Origin: Erwinia billingiae Eb661
Lineage (GTDB): Bacteria > Pseudomonadota > Gammaproteobacteria > Enterobacterales > Enterobacteriaceae
Assembly: GCF_000196615.1 (NCBI RefSeq)
Contig: NC_014306.1
Coordinates: forward strand, 4,588,001-4,652,000
Length of the DNA stretch: 64,000 nt
Direction: 5' to 3'
Positions 61,000 through 64,000 of this stretch are shown one piece after another. Both the position numbers and the translations under genes were made by a program. Position 1 is the first letter of the stretch, and every line of letters begins with the position of its first letter. Under the pieces are notes generated by a model. The model had not been told where the DNA came from and did no database searches. It saw only the letters and a program-made list of their open reading frames with translations.

Positions 61000-63555
61000 G
61001 TGAAGTTCGTAAAGTATTTATTGATCCTTGCAGTGTGTTGCATTTTGCTTGGAGCAGGCTCGGTCTATGGTTTGTACAAATACATAGAGCCCCAGCTGCC
61101 CGACGTTGCCACACTGAAAGATGTGCGTTTGCAGACGCCTATGCAGGTTTACAGCGCCGACAATGAGCTGATTGCTCAGTATGGCGAGAAGCGCCGTATT
61201 CCGCTGAAACTGCAGCAAATCCCGCCGGTGATGGTGAAAGCCTTTATCGCTACCGAAGACAGCCGCTTCTACGAGCACCACGGAGTCGATCCTATCGGCA
61301 TCTTCCGTGCGGCAAGCGTGGCGCTGGTGTCCGGGCATGCGTCACAAGGGGCGAGTACCATCACCCAGCAGCTGGCGCGTAACTTCTTCCTCAGCCCTGA
61401 GCGTACGCTGATGCGTAAGATCAAGGAGGCTTTCCTCGCCATCCGCATTGAGCAGATGATGAATAAAGACGAAATCCTTGAGCTCTATCTGAACAAGATC
61501 TACCTCGGCTACCGTGCGTATGGCGTGGGCGCCGCAGCGCAGGTTTACTTCGGCAAAACCGTTGATCAGCTGTCGTTGAGCGAAATGGCGATGATTGCCG
61601 GCTTGCCTAAAGCCCCTTCAACGTTCAACCCACTGTATTCACACGAGCGCGCGTTACAGCGCCGCAATGTGGTGCTGGGTCGCATGCTGGACCAGAATTA
61701 CATCACTCAGGCGCAGTATGACGAAGCGCGCAACACCCCGCTGGAAGCCAACTACCACGCGCCGGAAATTGCGTTCTCTGCCCCTTACCTGACCGAGATG
61801 GTTCGTCAGGAGATGGTTAAGCGTTATGGCGACAACGCCTATAACGACGGCTTCAAAGTCACCACCACCATCACCCGTAAATTACAGTTGGCTGCCCAGA
61901 AGTCGGTGCAGGACAACGTGATGAACTACGATATGCGTCACGGCTACCGTGGCCCGTCGAATGTGTTGTGGAAAGTGGGCCAGAACCCATGGGACCACAC
62001 GGCAATCGTCAAGTCCCTCAAGGCATTGCCGGTATATGGTCCGCTGTTCCCGGCAGTGGTTACCGAGGCGAACAGTGATGAAGCCACGGTCACCATGCGT
62101 GACGGCAGCAGCATCGCGCTGAATCTGGCGGGTATGCGCTGGGCACGTCCATACAAATCCGACACGGCACAAGGCCGCACGCCAAAATCGGTGACGGAAG
62201 TGGTTCAGGCCGGTCAGCAAATTTGGGTCTACAAAGTGGATTCCGGCTGGGCGCTGGGTCAGGTGCCGGATGTGAACTCCTCACTGGTTTCGCTGGATCC
62301 CCATAACGGTGCGGTTCGTGCGCTGGTGGGTGGCTTCGACTTTAATCAGAGCAAATTCAACCGTGCCACTCAGGCACTGCGCCAGGTGGGCTCGAACATC
62401 AAGCCGTTCCTGTACACCGCCGCGATGGACCGTGGGCTGACGCTGGCCTCTATCCTTAACGACGTGCCGATTTCACGTTGGGATGCGGGTGCCGGCTCTG
62501 ACTGGCGTCCGAAGAACTCACCGCCAACCTACGATGGTCCAATCCGCTTGCGTCAGGGTCTGGGACAGTCGAAAAACGTGGTGATGGTGCGGGCTATGCG
62601 CGCAATGGGCGTCGATTACGCGGCACAATATCTGCAGCGTTTTGGCTTCCCGGCACAAAACATCGTTCACACCGAATCGTTAGCGCTGGGTTCCGCGTCC
62701 TTTACCCCGCTGCAGATGGTGCGCGGTTACTCCGTTATGGCTAACGGCGGTTTCCTGGTTGACCCTTACTTCATCAGCAAGATCGAAGATGAGCAAGGCA
62801 ACACCCTGTTTGAAGAGAAACCGAAGGTCGCCTGCCCGGAGTGCAATCTTCCGGTCATTTACGGCGAAACCAAGAAAGCGGTCGCTCTGAGTGAAGACAG
62901 CGTGGAAAACGTTGCCGTCTCGAAAGAAGGTGAAAAGACCGCCGTTCCTCAGCCGCAGCTTGAGCAGGTTTCGCAGAAGCAGGCCGAGCAGGATGGCGAG
63001 CAGCAATACGCGCCTCACGTGATCAACACGCCGCTGTCGTTCCTGATTAAGAGTGCAATGAACTCGAACATCTTCGGCGAGCCAGGCTGGATGGGAACCG
63101 GCTGGCGCGCAGGTCGTGATTTAGGTCGCAACGATATCGGCGGCAAAACCGGGACAACCAACAGCTCGAAAGATGCCTGGTTCTCTGGTTATGGCCCTGG
63201 CGTGGTGACCTCGGTGTGGATTGGCTTTGATGACCACCGTCGCGATCTGGGTCGCACCACGGCGTCGGGTGCGATCAAGGATCAGATTTCAGGGTATGAA
63301 GGCGGCGCGAAAAGTGCTCAGCCTGCCTGGGATCAGTATATGAAAGCTGCGCTGGATGGCGTGCCTGTTCAACCCCTGACTCCGCCGGAAGGCGTGGTGA
63401 CGGTGACCATTGACCGTGGCACCGGCAAGCTGGCGAATGGCGGTGGCAACACCCGTCAGGAATACTTCATCGATGGCACCCAGCCTACCGAGTACTCCGT
63501 GCATGATGTCGGCACCACGCTGATGGATAACGGCCAGAGTCATGAACTGTTCTGA
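61000..63555 (+). CDS. mrcA: Penicillin-binding protein 1a
   Basis: Bifunctional peptidoglycan synthase, 851 residues (E. coli 850), with a GTG start at 61000 as in E. coli. Membrane anchor about 5-26. Glycosyltransferase domain (about 50-230): IATEDSRFYEHHGVDP, GASTITQQLARN, KEAFLAIRIE and NKIYLGYRAYG. The transpeptidase has the serine in SNIKPF (near 465), SKN in GQSKNVVMV and KTGTTN near 715. A five-codon mini-frame (ATG at 60986) ends by overlapping the GTG start. Divergent from hofM. Confidence 0.97.
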   Translation: MKFVKYLLILAVCCILLGAGSVYGLYKYIEPQLPDVATLKDVRLQTPMQVYSADNELIAQYGEKRRIPLKLQQIPPVMVKAFIATEDSRFYEHHGVDPIGIFRAASVALVSGHASQGASTITQQLARNFFLSPERTLMRKIKEAFLAIRIEQMMNKDEILELYLNKIYLGYRAYGVGAAAQVYFGKTVDQLSLSEMAMIAGLPKAPSTFNPLYSHERALQRRNVVLGRMLDQNYITQAQYDEARNTPLEANYHAPEIAFSAPYLTEMVRQEMVKRYGDNAYNDGFKVTTTITRKLQLAAQKSVQDNVMNYDMRHGYRGPSNVLWKVGQNPWDHTAIVKSLKALPVYGPLFPAVVTEANSDEATVTMRDGSSIALNLAGMRWARPYKSDTAQGRTPKSVTEVVQAGQQIWVYKVDSGWALGQVPDVNSSLVSLDPHNGAVRALVGGFDFNQSKFNRATQALRQVGSNIKPFLYTAAMDRGLTLASILNDVPISRWDAGAGSDWRPKNSPPTYDGPIRLRQGLGQSKNVVMVRAMRAMGVDYAAQYLQRFGFPAQNIVHTESLALGSASFTPLQMVRGYSVMANGGFLVDPYFISKIEDEQGNTLFEEKPKVACPECNLPVIYGETKKAVALSEDSVENVAVSKEGEKTAVPQPQLEQVSQKQAEQDGEQQYAPHVINTPLSFLIKSAMNSNIFGEPGWMGTGWRAGRDLGRNDIGGKTGTTNSSKDAWFSGYGPGVVTSVWIGFDDHRRDLGRTTASGAIKDQISGYEGGAKSAQPAWDQYMKAALDGVPVQPLTPPEGVVTVTIDRGTGKLANGGGNTRQEYFIDGTQPTEYSVHDVGTTLMDNGQSHELF

Positions 63556-63573
63556 TCGTTAAGCCAACAAAAA

Positions 63574-63600
63574 GGGACGCGCCGTTATCCGGCGCGTCCC
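63574..63600 (-). terminator. Terminator for nudE
   Basis: GGGACGCGCC (63574-63583) pairs with GGCGCGTCCC (63591-63600). In the minus direction it runs into T5, so it serves nudE, although it lies next to the mrcA stop. Confidence 0.85.
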
Positions 63601-63612
63601 TCTTAATCAACG

Positions 63613-63638
63613 AAAGCGGGCCTGGTGCCCGCTTTTTT
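63613..63638 (+). terminator. Terminator for mrcA
   Basis: AAAGCGGGC (63613-63621) and GCCCGCTTT (63627-63635) followed by further T residues to 63638 in the plus direction. It lies beyond the first hairpin and reaches the nudE stop codon. Confidence 0.87.
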
Positions 63639-64000
63639 AATAGCGAATGCGGCCCTGCTTCACCAGCCATTCACGGACCAGGAACAGCGCACTGACGTTA
63701 CGCGCCTCGCAGAAGTCCGGTTCTTGTAACAATCCCAGCAGGTTATCCAGCGGCCAGCGCAGCTGCGGAAGGGGTTCAGGTTCATCTCCCTCCAGCTTCT
63801 CTTCATAGAGCTTTTCCGCCACCACGATATTCATTTTGCTGGAGAAATAGGACGGTGCCAGCGTCAGTTTACCCAGCGTTTCCAGCGTTTCCGCGCCGAA
63901 ACCCGCTTCCTCTTTCAGCTCACGGTTTGCCGCTTCAAACGGGGTTTCGCCTGGGTCAATCAACCCTTTTGGAAAGCCGAGTTCATAGCATTCCAGCCCC
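63637..64000 (-). CDS. nudE: ADP-compounds hydrolase NudE (5' end cut by window edge)
   Basis: Nudix hydrolase that cleaves ADP-ribose, NADH and diadenosine polyphosphates. The Nudix box is complete: GLIDPGE, seven residues, then RELKEEAGF, fitting GX5EX7REUXEEXGU. The frame is open to the window edge, reading YELGFPKG just before the box, so the start lies outside; about 121 C-terminal codons are seen. It is convergent with mrcA, as in E. coli. Confidence 0.94.
   Translation of the reverse strand, partial: GLECYELGFPKGLIDPGETPFEAANRELKEEAGFGAETLETLGKLTLAPSYFSSKMNIVVAEKLYEEKLEGDEPEPLPQLRWPLDNLLGLLQEPDFCEARNVSALFLVREWLVKQGRIRY

Overview
This is a contiguous piece of an enterobacterial chromosome. 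The backbone has the gene order of the E. coli rpsJ-to-nudE region (S10 operon, bfr-bfd, str operon, tusBCD, fkpA-slyX-slyD, kefB-kefG, yheS, yheT-yheU, prkB-yhfA-crp, yhfK-argD-pabA-fic-ppiA, tsgA, nirBD-cysG, trpS-gph-rpe-dam-damX-aroB-aroK, hofQPONM, mrcA-nudE). Protein similarity to E. coli is high but not identical. The extra cargo and the divergent hof genes fit a non-Escherichia member of Enterobacterales, perhaps Erwiniaceae; that family call is an inference. I saw no rRNA, tRNA, CRISPR array or insertion sequence.

1-9120: ribosomal protein and elongation factor operons on the minus strand. They include the S10 promoter and structured leader, and a textbook promoter for rpsL-rpsG-fusA-tufA. 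Bacterioferritin and its ferredoxin lie between the two operons. 9142-17774: tRNA 2-thiouridine sulfur relay, folding catalysts, the glutathione-gated K+ exporter pair and the ABC-F protein YheS.

17825-25388: first accessory block, inserted between yheS and yheT. It holds an NAD-salvage module (nadV, a PRPP-synthetase-like gene and the divergent regulator nrtR, with three identical TGTC-N5-GACA palindromes between them), a taurine operon tauABCD whose tauD carries an in-frame stop, and a LysE-type exporter. 25474-26686: backbone yheT-yheU. 26683-35716: second accessory block, inserted between yheU and prkB. It holds a BMP-family ABC importer, a TRZ/ATZ-type amidohydrolase, a RutB-like cysteine hydrolase, a cupin, a LysR regulator and a creatininase-family enzyme. 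It looks like an undescribed catabolic route for a cyclic amide, ureide or purine-like compound.

35895-50842: backbone with small departures. The fic gene appears to be an in-frame fusion of the YhfG antitoxin start to a shortened Fic core. A long branched inverted repeat separates ppiA and fic. A solitary codA sits between tsgA and nirB, and nirC is missing between nirD and cysG. Operators for ArgR (argD), FNR and NarL/NarP (nirB) and CRP (ppiA) can be read directly.

50900-64000: tryptophanyl-tRNA synthetase to shikimate kinase superoperon, the competence-like hof operon, penicillin-binding protein 1a and the start-truncated nudE.
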